The notes under the pieces are model-generated. The model was not told the origin of the DNA and did not search any database. It saw only the letters and a program-made list of their open reading frames with translations. The position numbers and the translations under genes were made by a program. Positions 8,428 through 18,079 of a stretch of DNA of 33,786 nt are shown one piece after another. The stretch is from Pseudomonadales bacterium (lineage in GTDB: Bacteria > Pseudomonadota > Gammaproteobacteria > Pseudomonadales > Azotimanducaceae), in the NCBI GenBank assembly GCA_030749725.1, contig JASMJM010000070.1, positions 1 to 33,786 on the forward strand, written 5' to 3'. How positions within the stretch are numbered: the stretch's first letter is position 1; each line of letters starts with the position of its first letter.

Positions 8428-10437
8428 ATGAGTTCCCGTCGTAGACTAGCAAACGCAATCCGCGCACTGAGCATGGATGCTGTGCAAAAAGCGAACTCCG
8501 GTCATCCAGGCGCCCCCATGGGGATGGCGGATGTCGCCGAGGTACTGTGGAATGATATCCTCAAGTACAACCCCGCTAATCCGGATTGGAGTAACCGCGA
8601 CAGGTTCGTTCTTTCCAATGGTCACGGTTCAATGTTGCTCTATTCGCTGCTGCACTTGACCGGATACGACCTCGGCATTGAGGAGATCAAACGTTTTCGT
8701 CAACTCCATTCGAAGACACCGGGTCATCCCGAGTATGGCTATGCTCCCGGGATTGAAACGACTACCGGGCCACTGGGACAGGGATTTGCTAACGGTGTTG
8801 GTATGGCGATAGCTGAAAAAATGCTCGCTGAACAATTTAACAGAGCCGAGCAGGGCGTGGAATACAGCATCGTGGATCACTACACCTATGTCTTTCTGGG
8901 GGACGGTTGCCTGATGGAAGGAATCTCCCATGAGGTGGCATCCCTGGCCGGTGTGCTCGGGTTGGGTAAATTGATCTGCATCTACGACGATAATGGCATC
9001 AGCATTGACGGTGAAGTAAAAGGCTGGTTCCGAGACGACACGGTAAAGCGTTTTGAAGCCTACGGATGGCAGGCCATTGGTAGTGTGGATGGTCACGACC
9101 CGGCGGCCATATCAGTGGCGGTGAAGAGTGCCTTAGAAGAAACGGGGAAGCCCACTTTGATCTGCTGTAGGACCCAGATTGGTTTTGGTTCCCCGACAAA
9201 AGCAGGTACAGCTTCGGCACATGGCTCGCCCTTGGGCGAAGCTGAAGTGCTGGCAACCAGAGAATCGTTAGGTTGGGAATATGGGCCCTTTGAGATTCCT
9301 GACGACATTTACGAGGGGTGGGATCATCGATCCAGTGGCGATCGGACGGAACAAGAGTGGAATGATCAATTCACGCGCTACCAGCAGCGATTTCCGGAAC
9401 TGGCAGCTGAGTATGAGAGACGCCTTAGAGGTGAACTTCCCGAAAACTGGGGCGAGAACATGGCGGATTACATTCAAAGTGCCCAGTCGCAAGGCGAATC
9501 CATTGCGTCCAGAAAGGCATCCCAGAACAGCATCGAAGCGATCTCGCCACTGCTTCCCGAACTGGTTGGTGGTTCGGCAGATCTGGCCGGGTCCAATCTG
9601 ACCATGTGGTCGGGCAGCCAGGCTCTGACTGCGGAAGATGCCTCCGGCAATTATATCTACTTCGGCGTCCGGGAGTTCGGCATGACCGCCATCATGAACG
9701 GAATCGCCTTGCATGGCGGATTCATTCCCTACTGCGGTACCTTCCTCATGTTTATGGAGTATGCGCGTAACGCAGTGCGCATGTCGGCCTTGATGAAGCT
9801 TCGGAGTATTTACGTTTACACCCACGATTCCATCGGACAGGGCGAGGATGGACCGACTCACCAGCCGGTCGAGCAGATAACGAATTTGCGATCTACCCCG
9901 AATATGTCCGTGTGGCGACCTTGCGATGGGACAGAGACGTCTGTGGCCTGGAAGTTTGCCGTACAGCGATCGGAAGGACCCACCGCTCTGATCCTCTCAC
10001 GCCAATCGCTCCAGCATCAGCATCGTACCACCGAGCAGCTGGCGGACATTGAACGGGGCGCTTATATATTGCAGGATTGCGACGCAACGCCGGCAGCTAT
10101 CCTGTTAGCCACCGGCTCCGAGGTCGATCTGGCCGTGGCAGCCGCCCGGCTGCTGAAGGACAAGGGGGTGCCGGTCCGAGTGGTCTCCTTACCTTGTGTG
10201 GATGTTTTTGCATCCCAGCCTGAGGATTATCGGCAACGGGTATTGCCAGCGGCTGTACGTAATCGCGTCGCCATCGAAGCAGCCCAGGGGGACTACTGGC
10301 ACAAGTGGGTTGGGCTCGATGGTCGTGTTGTCGGCATAAACTCATTTGGCGAATCCGCGCCGGGTGGTGAGCTGTTCAGGGAATTTGGCTTTACCGCGGC
10401 ACATATTGTCGCTCAGGTAGAAGATTTAATCGGCTAG
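8428..10437 (+). CDS. tkt: Transketolase
   Basis: Thiamine-diphosphate enzyme transferring two-carbon ketol units in the pentose phosphate and Calvin cycles. Length 669 residues, normal for the family. Signatures: [18 protein letters not shown] near residue 23, the TPP motif [18 protein letters not shown] continuing to [28 protein letters not shown] with catalytic-site His residues, and the C-terminal [13 protein letters not shown] at 8428 is chosen because AAGGA lies about 9 bases upstream and the next residues match the family start. pgk follows after 16 bases. Confidence 0.97.
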   Translation: MSSRRRLANAIRALSMDAVQKANSGHPGAPMGMADVAEVLWNDILKYNPANPDWSNRDRFVLSNGHGSMLLYSLLHLTGYDLGIEEIKRFRQLHSKTPGHPEYGYAPGIETTTGPLGQGFANGVGMAIAEKMLAEQFNRAEQGVEYSIVDHYTYVFLGDGCLMEGISHEVASLAGVLGLGKLICIYDDNGISIDGEVKGWFRDDTVKRFEAYGWQAIGSVDGHDPAAISVAVKSALEETGKPTLICCRTQIGFGSPTKAGTASAHGSPLGEAEVLATRESLGWEYGPFEIPDDIYEGWDHRSSGDRTEQEWNDQFTRYQQRFPELAAEYERRLRGELPENWGENMADYIQSAQSQGESIASRKASQNSIEAISPLLPELVGGSADLAGSNLTMWSGSQALTAEDASGNYIYFGVREFGMTAIMNGIALHGGFIPYCGTFLMFMEYARNAVRMSALMKLRSIYVYTHDSIGQGEDGPTHQPVEQITNLRSTPNMSVWRPCDGTETSVAWKFAVQRSEGPTALILSRQSLQHQHRTTEQLADIERGAYILQDCDATPAAILLATGSEVDLAVAAARLLKDKGVPVRVVSLPCVDVFASQPEDYRQRVLPAAVRNRVAIEAAQGDYWHKWVGLDGRVVGINSFGESAPGGELFREFGFTAAHIVAQVEDLIG

Positions 10438-10453
10438 CAAGGGAAATGATGCG

Positions 10454-11671
10454 GTGACACCAACGGTACTCAATTTGGAGGATCTGCCCCTCGAGCAAAA
10501 GCGGGTACTCATCCGGGAAGATCTAAACGTTCCTCTGGAAAATGGCCAGATCAGCAGCGACGCACGCATTCGCGCAGCTCTGCCCACCCTCCAATACGCA
10601 CTTGAGCAGGGCGCCAGGTTGATGGTCATGTCCCATTTAGGCAGACCGGACGAGGGTGTCCCAATAGGGAAGCAACAGCAGTTCTCGCTGCAGCCGGTGG
10701 CCGACAGGTTGAGTGAGCTGCTGAATCGCAACGTGCCCCTCGTCACAGACTGGCTGGACGGTGGTGATTGGCAGCAGCAGGCGATCGTCTTGCTGGAAAA
10801 CGTGCGTGTTAATAAGGGGGAGAAGAGCAACAGTGAAGAGCTGGCAAGAAGAATGGCTGCTCTGTGTGATGTATTCGTAATGGATGCCTTCGCGACTGCC
10901 CACCGTGCACAGGCATCCACGCAGGGCCTGGCTCAGTATGCTCGCATTGCCTGCGCGGGCCCCCTGTTATCTGCCGAATTGGCAGCCCTTGAACGCGCCT
11001 TGAGCAATCCGTTGCGGCCGATGTTGGCGATCGTGGGGGGATCGAAAGTCTCCGGCAAGCTGACTGTTCTGGATGCTATCGCATCCAAAGTGGAGAAGCT
11101 GATCGTTGGGGGTGGTATCGCCAACACGTTTCTGGCTGCAGCCGGCTACGAAGTCGGTGCATCCTTGTATGAAAAGGATCTGCTGGAAGCCGCTCGCACA
11201 CTCATGCAGCGGGTGGCGATACCTCTGCCGCGGGATATAGTCGTTGCCAAAGAGATATCACCTGTCGCGAAAGCCACAGTGAAAGCCGTTGGCGAAGTTG
11301 CGGTGGATGACATGATCGTGGATGTGGGCCCCGCTTCGTCTGCAATGTTTGCAGATGATGTGGGTTCGGCGAACACGATCCTATGGAACGGACCGTTGGG
11401 CGTATTCGAACAGGACCAGTTTGGGTCGGGGACCAAGGCCCTCGCCCATGCGATTGCAGACGCAGGCGCCTACACGCTTGCGGGCGGGGGTGATACCCTG
11501 GCTGCCATCGACAAATATGGTGTCAAAGAGAAGATCTCCTACATTTCCACCGGTGGTGGTGCATTCCTGGAATTTGTAGAGGGAAAAGTCCTGCCGGCAG
11601 TGGAGATATTGCAGCAGAGATATGCGCAAATGAATGAAGCTAAGGGCGTGAGCCCAAAGGGAGCACAGTGA
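10454..11671 (+). CDS. pgk: Phosphoglycerate kinase
   Basis: Interconverts 1,3-bisphosphoglycerate and 3-phosphoglycerate with ATP. The 405-residue protein shows [12 protein letters not shown], the substrate-binding [28 protein letters not shown] and the nucleotide-binding [10 protein letters not shown] with [11 protein letters not shown] near the C-terminus. The start is GTG at 10454, with AAGGGA about 9 bases upstream; no in-frame ATG is available nearby. Its TGA overlaps the fba ATG by one base. Gap, which usually lies between tkt and pgk in this type of cluster, is missing. Confidence 0.96.
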   Translation: MTPTVLNLEDLPLEQKRVLIREDLNVPLENGQISSDARIRAALPTLQYALEQGARLMVMSHLGRPDEGVPIGKQQQFSLQPVADRLSELLNRNVPLVTDWLDGGDWQQQAIVLLENVRVNKGEKSNSEELARRMAALCDVFVMDAFATAHRAQASTQGLAQYARIACAGPLLSAELAALERALSNPLRPMLAIVGGSKVSGKLTVLDAIASKVEKLIVGGGIANTFLAAAGYEVGASLYEKDLLEAARTLMQRVAIPLPRDIVVAKEISPVAKATVKAVGEVAVDDMIVDVGPASSAMFADDVGSANTILWNGPLGVFEQDQFGSGTKALAHAIADAGAYTLAGGGDTLAAIDKYGVKEKISYISTGGGAFLEFVEGKVLPAVEILQQRYAQMNEAKGVSPKGAQ

Positions 11672-12735
11672 TGGCGTTAGTGAGCATGCGACAACTGCTG
11701 GATCACGCAGCGGAACACGACTACGGCGTACCGGCATTTAATGTCAATAACCTGGAGCAGATGCGAGCCATCATGGAAGGAGCGCAGGAGACGGACAGCC
11801 CGGTCATCGTACAGGCATCTGCCGGTGCGCGAAAATACGCCGGCGCAAACTTTCTGCGCCACTTGATACTGGCAGCCATCGAGGAGTTTCCGGACATCCC
11901 GGTGGTCATGCATCAGGATCACGGCGCTTCCCCTGCTGTCTGTCAAAGATCGATTCAGTTCGGATTTTCCTCGGTGATGATGGATGGCTCTCTGCTGGAC
12001 GACCAGAAAACTCCCGCCAGCTATGAGTACAATGTCGACGTGACCAGCAGGGTGGTCGAGATGGCCCACGCCTGTGGTGTCACGGTGGAAGGTGAACTTG
12101 GATGTCTCGGATCTCTGGAGACGGGTGAAGCTGGCGAGGAGGATGGGGTGGGCGCAGAGGGCACGCTGAGCAAAGAGCAGTTGTTGACCGATCCCGAACA
12201 GGCAGCGGACTTCGTCACAAAAACAGCAGTGGATGCACTGGCAATTGCCATCGGTACCAGCCACGGCGCATACAAGTTCACCCGTCCGCCCACCGGCGAT
12301 ATCCTGGCGATTGACAGGGTCAAGGATATCCACCGGCGGCTGCCCAATACCCATCTGGTGATGCACGGTTCCTCCTCCGTGCCACAGGAGTGGCTGGCGG
12401 TCATCAACCAGTTTGGTGGCGAGATTCCGGAAACGTATGGTGTTCCGCTGGAAGAGATTCAAGAAGGGATAAAGCATGGTGTCAGGAAGGTCAATATCGA
12501 TACCGACCTGAGACTGGCATCGACCGGTGCCATACGCCGTTTTTTGGCAGAGAATAGATCCGAATTCGACCCGCGTAAATTCTTGACGGAAACGTTGATC
12601 GCGATGAAAGGCATCGTCACCTCCCGTTATGAGGCTTTTCATACAGCGGGATGGGCGTCCAAAATCAAGCCGATACCCCTGGACGATATACAGCAGCGCT
12701 ATGCCAGCGGTACGCTGGATCCTCAAATCCAGTAG
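11671..12735 (+). CDS. fba: Class II fructose-1,6-bisphosphate aldolase
   Basis: Zinc-dependent aldolase for FBP or sedoheptulose-1,7-bisphosphate, in glycolysis or the Calvin cycle. The 354-residue sequence has the class II signature VMHQDHGAS (zinc ligand region), the [20 protein letters not shown] loop found in the proteobacterial Calvin-type subgroup, GTSHGAYKF with a metal-ligand His, and HGSSSVP. I chose ATG at 11671 (AAAGGGAG about 10 bases upstream) over GTG at 11668; the ATG overlaps the pgk TGA, consistent with translational coupling. No pyk gene separates pgk and fba. Confidence 0.96.
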   Translation: MALVSMRQLLDHAAEHDYGVPAFNVNNLEQMRAIMEGAQETDSPVIVQASAGARKYAGANFLRHLILAAIEEFPDIPVVMHQDHGASPAVCQRSIQFGFSSVMMDGSLLDDQKTPASYEYNVDVTSRVVEMAHACGVTVEGELGCLGSLETGEAGEEDGVGAEGTLSKEQLLTDPEQAADFVTKTAVDALAIAIGTSHGAYKFTRPPTGDILAIDRVKDIHRRLPNTHLVMHGSSSVPQEWLAVINQFGGEIPETYGVPLEEIQEGIKHGVRKVNIDTDLRLASTGAIRRFLAENRSEFDPRKFLTETLIAMKGIVTSRYEAFHTAGWASKIKPIPLDDIQQRYASGTLDPQIQ

Positions 12736-12764
12736 ATCACTTGCCGCCTTCTTGAGTCACGACG

Positions 12765-13700
12765 GTGGATTTGGACCAACTCAGGCGCGACTTGGAGCCA
12801 TTCAGTTTTGATGGCCCCATCGAGCATTCCGACCCTACACGCAGCTACTTTCGCTACTATGGCATCGACTTCGAGGATCGAATCGACGTCCAGCACCGCT
12901 TCGGCTGTCTTCCGGACTGCGATTTCAACATCGCACTGCATTACTTCCAGCCGGACAGTCCCCGTGGCACGGTCTTCGTCATGCATGGATATTTCGATCA
13001 TGTCGGTATCTATGCCCACCTGATCGAGTACTTCCTGACCAGAAACTATGCGGTCGTCAGTTACGATCAACCAGGCCACGGCCTTTCCGGCGGTCAGCGC
13101 ACCAGCATCGATAGCTTCGATCAATACGTCGAGGTGCTCACGCACTGTCTCTCAAGCTGCGACGATCATTGTGCCAGACCTTGGCATATCGTCGGGCAGA
13201 GCCTGGCTGGTGCGATCATCATGACGCATCTGCTGCGTAACCGGTACTCGTCTGCAAGCTGCCCCTTTGACCAAATTGTGGTGTTGGCGCCTCTGGTACA
13301 CCCCAGCGGATGGCGCATGGGCAAATGGATGCACGCCGTCGGCAAGTATTTCTTCAGGCAGCGGAAGAGAACGTTCAATATCAATTCCCACGATGACGCG
13401 TTTCTGGAATTTCTGAGGAACAGGGACTCGCTGCAATCGACCATCCTGCCGATGCATTGGGTTACCGCGCTTAAGGTGTGGATCAGGGAATTTCACAGCC
13501 TGCCAACGAGTTCGCTGAGTATCACCGTGATTCAGGGAACCGATGACCATACTGTGGACTGGCGTTACAACATGAAGGTGGTGCGAGAGAAGTTTCCTAA
13601 CCTGACCATCCACTATCTGACCGACGGCCGACACCAACTTGTGAATGAATCGGAATCTCTGAGAAGCAACATGTTTGATCTGATGGACTCTCTATTCTGA
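12765..13700 (+). CDS. Alpha/beta hydrolase (serine aminopeptidase/monoacylglycerol-lipase-like)
   Basis: A 311-residue cytosolic alpha/beta-hydrolase of the Hydrolase_4 type; the substrate cannot be read from sequence. Visible parts are the oxyanion strand VFVMHGYFDH (His74-Gly75), SYDQPGHGLSGG, a nucleophile elbow HIVGQSLAGA with Ser146, a probable acid at Asp260/261 (QGTDD) and His290 (DGRHQ). The elbow reads G-Q-S-L-A rather than the common G-x-S-x-G. No signal peptide. The start is GTG at 12765, 29 bases after fba, so it may be read through from the tkt-pgk-fba operon. Confidence 0.8.
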   Translation: MDLDQLRRDLEPFSFDGPIEHSDPTRSYFRYYGIDFEDRIDVQHRFGCLPDCDFNIALHYFQPDSPRGTVFVMHGYFDHVGIYAHLIEYFLTRNYAVVSYDQPGHGLSGGQRTSIDSFDQYVEVLTHCLSSCDDHCARPWHIVGQSLAGAIIMTHLLRNRYSSASCPFDQIVVLAPLVHPSGWRMGKWMHAVGKYFFRQRKRTFNINSHDDAFLEFLRNRDSLQSTILPMHWVTALKVWIREFHSLPTSSLSITVIQGTDDHTVDWRYNMKVVREKFPNLTIHYLTDGRHQLVNESESLRSNMFDLMDSLF

Positions 13701-13724
13701 GAGCGCCCACACAATTGGTGCTTA

Positions 13725-14945
13725 TCAGAAGAGTATGCGGGTGCGGATGGTTCCCGTAACGTTTTTTAGCTCGTCCAGGGCAAGGTTACTGTATTCCTGG
13801 CTGATATCGGTTACCACATAACCAACGCGCTCGTTGGTCTGCAGATGTTGGGCGTTGATATTGATGCCGTTTTCGGAGAAGAAGCCGTTGATGTCGGATA
13901 GCACGCCGGGAATGTTCTCGTGGATATGCAGAATCCTGTGACTGCCGGGATGTGCTGGAAGTGCCACCTCGGGAAAATTAACCGATGAGATCGTGGAACC
14001 GTTATCACAGTATTTAATCAGCTTCGTGGCTACTTCCGTGCCGATGTTCTCCTGCGCTTCCAGCGTGCTCCCGCCGACGTGAGGGGTCAGGATGCAGTTG
14101 TCGAATTCCTGGAGCGTCGAGACGAATTCTTCAGCGTTGGATTTGGGTTCCTGTGGGAACACATCGACGGCCGCTCCCAGCAGATGCTTGGAGCGTAAGG
14201 ATTCCGTCAGGGCTTGCAGATCGATCACAGTGCCGCGGGATGCATTCAGTAGAATACTGCCCGGCTTCATGGTTGCCAGCTCTTCGGATCCAATCATGTT
14301 CCTGGTCAATTCAGTTTCCGGTACGTGCAGGCTGACGATATCGCTGCCGGCAAGCAGCTCAGACAGAGAAGATAACTGCTCGGCATTTCCAAGACTCAGC
14401 TTGGACACGATGTCGTAATAGAAGACCCGCATGCCGAGGGACTCCGCCAGCACGCTAATCTGCGAGCCGATGTTGCCATAGCCGATGATGCCCAGCGTCT
14501 TACCCCTGATCTCAAACGAGTTGCTGGCTGATTTTTGCCAGATACCGCGATGGCTGAGTGCATTCTTCTCCGGTATCCCGCGCAGCAACAGGATGGCTTC
14601 TGCAATAACCAGTTCGGCCACGCTGCGGGTATTGGAGAACGGGGCGTTGAATACCGGAATGCCTCGAATCAAGGCTTGGGTGAGATCGACCTGATTGGTG
14701 CCGATACAGAAACAACCGATGGCGATCAATCTGTTAGCGCTGGCGAGAACGGTCTCCGTCAACTGGCTTCCGGAACGAATGCCCAGCATATGAACGCCCT
14801 TAAGGGCCTCGCTCAGATTGTCGGCACGCTCCACACAGTCGACGTTGCTGTAGCCCGCCTTCAGAAAACTCTCAGCAGCTGACGGATGAATACCTTCGAG
14901 CAGCAGGATTCTGATGCTTGTTTTGTCCAATGACAATTTTGTCAT
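13725..14945 (-). CDS. serA: D-3-phosphoglycerate dehydrogenase (E. coli type, ACT domain)
   Basis: Oxidises 3-phosphoglycerate to 3-phosphohydroxypyruvate, the first step of serine synthesis; E. coli SerA also reduces 2-oxoglutarate to D-2-hydroxyglutarate. The 406 residues include the NAD-binding GIIGYGNIGSQISVLAESLG with YYD, catalytic Arg in LNASRGTVID, Glu in FPQEPKSNAEE, His in LTPHVGGSTLEAQENIG, and a C-terminal ACT domain (HIHENIPGVLSDINGFF) characteristic of the serine-inhibited short form. It is the last gene of the Hdr operon, starting 18 bases after the FAD-oxidase gene, and converges on the hydrolase gene. Confidence 0.95.
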   Translation of the reverse strand: MTKLSLDKTSIRILLLEGIHPSAAESFLKAGYSNVDCVERADNLSEALKGVHMLGIRSGSQLTETVLASANRLIAIGCFCIGTNQVDLTQALIRGIPVFNAPFSNTRSVAELVIAEAILLLRGIPEKNALSHRGIWQKSASNSFEIRGKTLGIIGYGNIGSQISVLAESLGMRVFYYDIVSKLSLGNAEQLSSLSELLAGSDIVSLHVPETELTRNMIGSEELATMKPGSILLNASRGTVIDLQALTESLRSKHLLGAAVDVFPQEPKSNAEEFVSTLQEFDNCILTPHVGGSTLEAQENIGTEVATKLIKYCDNGSTISSVNFPEVALPAHPGSHRILHIHENIPGVLSDINGFFSENGININAQHLQTNERVGYVVTDISQEYSNLALDELKNVTGTIRTRILF

Positions 14946-14963
14946 GCTGCGTTTGTGGAAACC

Positions 14964-16484
14964 CTATGCCTTGAGACCCTGCAAGGCGGCGCCGATGAAG
15001 TTAACCGTTGGAGTTTCTGTTATGAAATGGGGTTGGAAGATATTGGCAGGATCAAACTGCTCCTTCAGTTTGATTATTTTATCTCGCTCTGCCGGTGAAG
15101 CCAACGAGTAAACTTCCAGCCCAAGGCCGTGCTCCTGCCTCTTGACGGTCTGGTAGGTGTCAGAGCAGATCTCCCGATTGAGCTCCTGGGTGAGCTGCCA
15201 ACCCTTGCTGTATTCGCTTCTGGTAGGCTTAACCTGGGGCCGGTAGTGAACTACCACGCCGCCTGTATACTGGTGGCCGATCGGCCTGCCGGGCAGTCTT
15301 CCTGCCGTGATGGTGAAGATCGCCTTCAGCACCTTACCCAGATAGTTAGGGTCTTTGATATAGATATCCTCGAACCCCGGCAGGGCTACACGACCAGGTG
15401 ATTTGCCCGTGGCTGCCTTGCGCAGGTCGAGCATCTTCGTGAATGCCCCATGGCTGACTTCCACATAGTTGATGCCATCATGTTGATCGGCGACTCCTCT
15501 GAGGGCTTGCAGCTCAGCTTGTTGACCCAGGTACATGGTGAGCATGCGGTACTGGTCATCCGGATAGTCGAATAGAGGTGCAATCTCTGGGTCGTGCAGC
15601 AGGGGATCGTCGGCAGTAAAGATACCGCTATCCACCATCATGAACTCGGCGATTTCAGGGTCGCAGACTTCCTGCATGTCCGCCATAAAGGCACCGATGC
15701 TGTCACCCAAGGTTTCGATATCGTCGGTGGTGCTGTAGCAGATAACAGAGCAGATCTCGGCGTCTTCCAGATCGGGCACGATGCGCACATCCAGCTCGAT
15801 GATGATCCCAAAGAGACCCTGACCACCCCCCATGGCAACGATGGTATCGCGATCCGTGACGATCTTGACCTCGGCACCGGCATCGTTGTCGCTGGATGTG
15901 ATCAGCTTGATGCGGTTGATGACTTGTTTAAAGGTCCCATATTTGGGTGTGCCATTGCCCCCGGCATTGGTCGAGAAATTGCCACCGATGGTGCTCCAGC
16001 CACTGGATGGAACGACAGCCGTGTGCCAGCCGAAAGAGGTCAGGTAACTGTCCAGCTCACCCGTCGACAGCCCAGCCCCCACCCGTGCGTAGACCTCTTG
16101 CTGGGAAAAGTCCTGCAGTTGCTGCGGGGGGACCTCGGTGCCATCGGCAGTGTAGAAGCTGATCTCCCGTTTCCCCAGTCTCTTGCCGAACCTGTTTACT
16201 ACGCCAAGCATGTCCGTCATCAGCAGTACCTGGCCTGCGGGAGCGATGGCCGCTCCCGCGGTGCTGGAGCCCTTGGCACGTGGAGTCAACGGGATAGCGT
16301 TCTTCGCGGCAAAGCCGACTACGGACAGCACCTCGTCTTCCGACTTCGCAAAGATGACCAATCCCGGTTTGCCGAGAGAGAGGAAGGAGGCATCCGACAT
16401 GAAGGCCGTGGTGTCGTCGACCTCAAAAGAAATCCCCTCCGATTCCAGGTGCCGGGCGAAGGCGTGCAACTGTTCGCTATTCAT
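14964..16484 (-). CDS. GlcD-family FAD-linked 2-hydroxyacid dehydrogenase/oxidase
   Basis: A 506-residue vanillyl-alcohol-oxidase-family flavoprotein. The PCMH FAD domain shows PLTPRAKGSSTAGAAIAPAG, the TIGGNFSTNAGGNGTPKYGTF segment and GLFGIIIELDVRIVP; the C-terminal FAD-oxidase domain ends with the family-typical EHGLGLEV and FDPANIFQPHF. Members oxidise D-lactate, glycolate or D-2-hydroxyglutarate; the substrate here is not decided by sequence. Upstream neighbour is a GlcF/HdrD-like Fe-S protein (30-base gap), downstream is serA (18-base gap). No GlcE is present. The context favours a dehydrogenase passing electrons to the Fe-S partner and the Hdr complex rather than to oxygen. Confidence 0.85.
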   Translation of the reverse strand: MNSEQLHAFARHLESEGISFEVDDTTAFMSDASFLSLGKPGLVIFAKSEDEVLSVVGFAAKNAIPLTPRAKGSSTAGAAIAPAGQVLLMTDMLGVVNRFGKRLGKREISFYTADGTEVPPQQLQDFSQQEVYARVGAGLSTGELDSYLTSFGWHTAVVPSSGWSTIGGNFSTNAGGNGTPKYGTFKQVINRIKLITSSDNDAGAEVKIVTDRDTIVAMGGGQGLFGIIIELDVRIVPDLEDAEICSVICYSTTDDIETLGDSIGAFMADMQEVCDPEIAEFMMVDSGIFTADDPLLHDPEIAPLFDYPDDQYRMLTMYLGQQAELQALRGVADQHDGINYVEVSHGAFTKMLDLRKAATGKSPGRVALPGFEDIYIKDPNYLGKVLKAIFTITAGRLPGRPIGHQYTGGVVVHYRPQVKPTRSEYSKGWQLTQELNREICSDTYQTVKRQEHGLGLEVYSLASPAERDKIIKLKEQFDPANIFQPHFITETPTVNFIGAALQGLKA

Positions 16485-16514
16485 ATCGGCACACCCACAG
16501 CTATCTCCATGTCG

Positions 16515-17624
16515 CTAGTCAAGGGCATCGGCGAGCACTTGAGAGAGATCCTTGACCTCGATGTCGCCGATCTCTTCCAGTGGCCTGCCATCGCGGTAAC
16601 AGGAATAGTGGATTCGACATTTGGGACATGTGGTCACCATGACCTCGGCCCCGGCACGCTTGGCCTGCATGAATCGTTCATGCTGCAAGAACTTCGAGTT
16701 GGCATCGCAATTGGAGAAGTTGCCCACGCCACAACAGAGCGACTCGGCGCGCACTTGCTCCATTTCTGAAAACTGAATGTCCGGTATTGCCACCAGAAGC
16801 TCTCTCGGTTGATCGTAGATTTTCGCGTACCTGCCCAGTCGACAAGGGTCGTGATAGGTGACCGGTTCAGTGATTGGACTGTTAAGATGTAAGCGCCCCT
16901 CTCTGAGCAGTTGGGTGAACAGCTCTGCTGTGTGAATTATCTCAAAGGGAAGTTCACCGATCTCTGCAGCATAGTCGCTGGACAGAGTCTGGAAACATTC
17001 GGCACACGCGGTTACAACTTTGTCCGCGCCACTTTCTTCTATCGTCTCGATGTTAAGTCTCAGCAGCCGTAGGAATGTTTCCCGGTCACCGTTCCATAGG
17101 CTCTCGTAGCCACAGCAGCGTTCGCTGTTGGATAAAACCGGGACGATGCCGGCGTGATTAAGAATCTTAAGCGTAGCCTTGGCCGTTGCCGTGTGGTTGA
17201 TCTCAGGGAACATATTGTCGAAGTAGGGCAGGCAACCGGTGAAGTAGAAGTATTCCCCTTCGCTGGCATGTTGTAAGCCATCGCTCCAGGCAAGGCGGTT
17301 CTGCTGCAACGACTCGTTGCTCATCATGCGCTGCAGGGATTGCAGCATGTTGCCGTGTTTGCAGTAGAAGGAGATCTCTTCACTCCTGGCCTCTGCCCGA
17401 GCATCGCGCACATAGTCCACCCACTTGGTGGATTGTGGGCAGACATCCTGACAACTCAGACATGTCAGGCACTGCCATATGGCGGATTGATCTACACTCC
17501 CTTCAGCCAGCAGCTGCAACACCAGTCCCCGTGGTGAAAACTTCTCGTTTACCATATTCTGGGGACAGACGTGGGTACACTTGTTACACAGAATGCACTG
17601 AAGATCTTCGGGTTGTGTCGACAT
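16515..17624 (-). CDS. GlcF/HdrD-like iron-sulfur oxidoreductase (two 4Fe-4S, two CCG domains)
   Basis: A 369-residue electron-transfer protein. The N-terminus has two ferredoxin motifs, CILCNKCTHVCP and CLTCLSCQDVCP. Two cysteine-rich CCG domains follow: the first has GCLPY, RCCGYE and CAEC; the second has DPCRLGR, LCCGVG and CPKC. This is the layout of GlcF and of the catalytic subunit HdrD. Adjacent to a GlcD-like gene it most likely forms a GlcDF-type 2-hydroxyacid dehydrogenase, but with all CCG cysteines present it could also carry an Hdr-type non-cubane cluster. It starts 11 bases after mvhD. Confidence 0.88.
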   Translation of the reverse strand: MSTQPEDLQCILCNKCTHVCPQNMVNEKFSPRGLVLQLLAEGSVDQSAIWQCLTCLSCQDVCPQSTKWVDYVRDARAEARSEEISFYCKHGNMLQSLQRMMSNESLQQNRLAWSDGLQHASEGEYFYFTGCLPYFDNMFPEINHTATAKATLKILNHAGIVPVLSNSERCCGYESLWNGDRETFLRLLRLNIETIEESGADKVVTACAECFQTLSSDYAAEIGELPFEIIHTAELFTQLLREGRLHLNSPITEPVTYHDPCRLGRYAKIYDQPRELLVAIPDIQFSEMEQVRAESLCCGVGNFSNCDANSKFLQHERFMQAKRAGAEVMVTTCPKCRIHYSCYRDGRPLEEIGDIEVKDLSQVLADALD

Positions 17625-17635
17625 ATTCTATGAAC

Positions 17636-18079
17636 TTATCGCGTGAGTTGCACTTGGCTCAGCTGGCCTGCTTCTTTTTTCAAGGGACTGGGTCCCATCT
17701 GCACCAGATCGTCGCGGAAGGAGTGCACCAAGTTGGCCAGCAACGTACCCTCCGCGGAGGAGGTCTCCTCCCTGCGTAATCGCTCGCCCCGAAGGCCCAG
17801 GGTATCGAGTAGTTTCTTCATATCGACGATGATCTGCTCCGCTTGGATATTCCCGGAGACGTAGTGGCAGTCACCGATATGGCATCCAAACAGGATTACA
17901 CCGTCATAACCTTGCTCGAACGCGTTCAATATGAAGTTGGGCTCTGTCCTGCCAAGACACATCAGGCGCACGATCTTGATATTTGCCGGGTACTGCAACT
18001 TGGCCAGACCGGCACCATCCGCCCCGGCATAGCCGCACCAGTTGCAGGCGAATCCCAGAATATCGGGTTCAAAACTCAT
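17636..18079 (-). CDS. mvhD: MvhD/FlpD-family iron-sulfur electron-transfer subunit
   Basis: A 147-residue MvhD-like protein, the 2Fe-2S subunit that links an electron donor to HdrA. The family cysteines are visible: CNWCGYAGAD at the N-terminus, RLMCLGR, and FGCHIGDCHY. Its ATG overlaps the hdrA stop (ATGA), indicating tight coupling with hdrA. The usual MvhAG hydrogenase or formate dehydrogenase partners are absent, and the next genes are the GlcF- and GlcD-like proteins, which are therefore the likely donors. Confidence 0.92.
   Translation of the reverse strand: MSFEPDILGFACNWCGYAGADGAGLAKLQYPANIKIVRLMCLGRTEPNFILNAFEQGYDGVILFGCHIGDCHYVSGNIQAEQIIVDMKKLLDTLGLRGERLRREETSSAEGTLLANLVHSFRDDLVQMGPSPLKKEAGQLSQVQLTR

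Noticed and set aside
11677-12726. A 349-codon minus-strand open frame
   Set aside because: It lies wholly antisense to fba and has no recognisable domain.
15594-16769. A 391-codon plus-strand open frame
   Set aside because: It is antisense to the FAD oxidase and GlcF-like genes, with no family features; its length reflects codon bias of the real genes.
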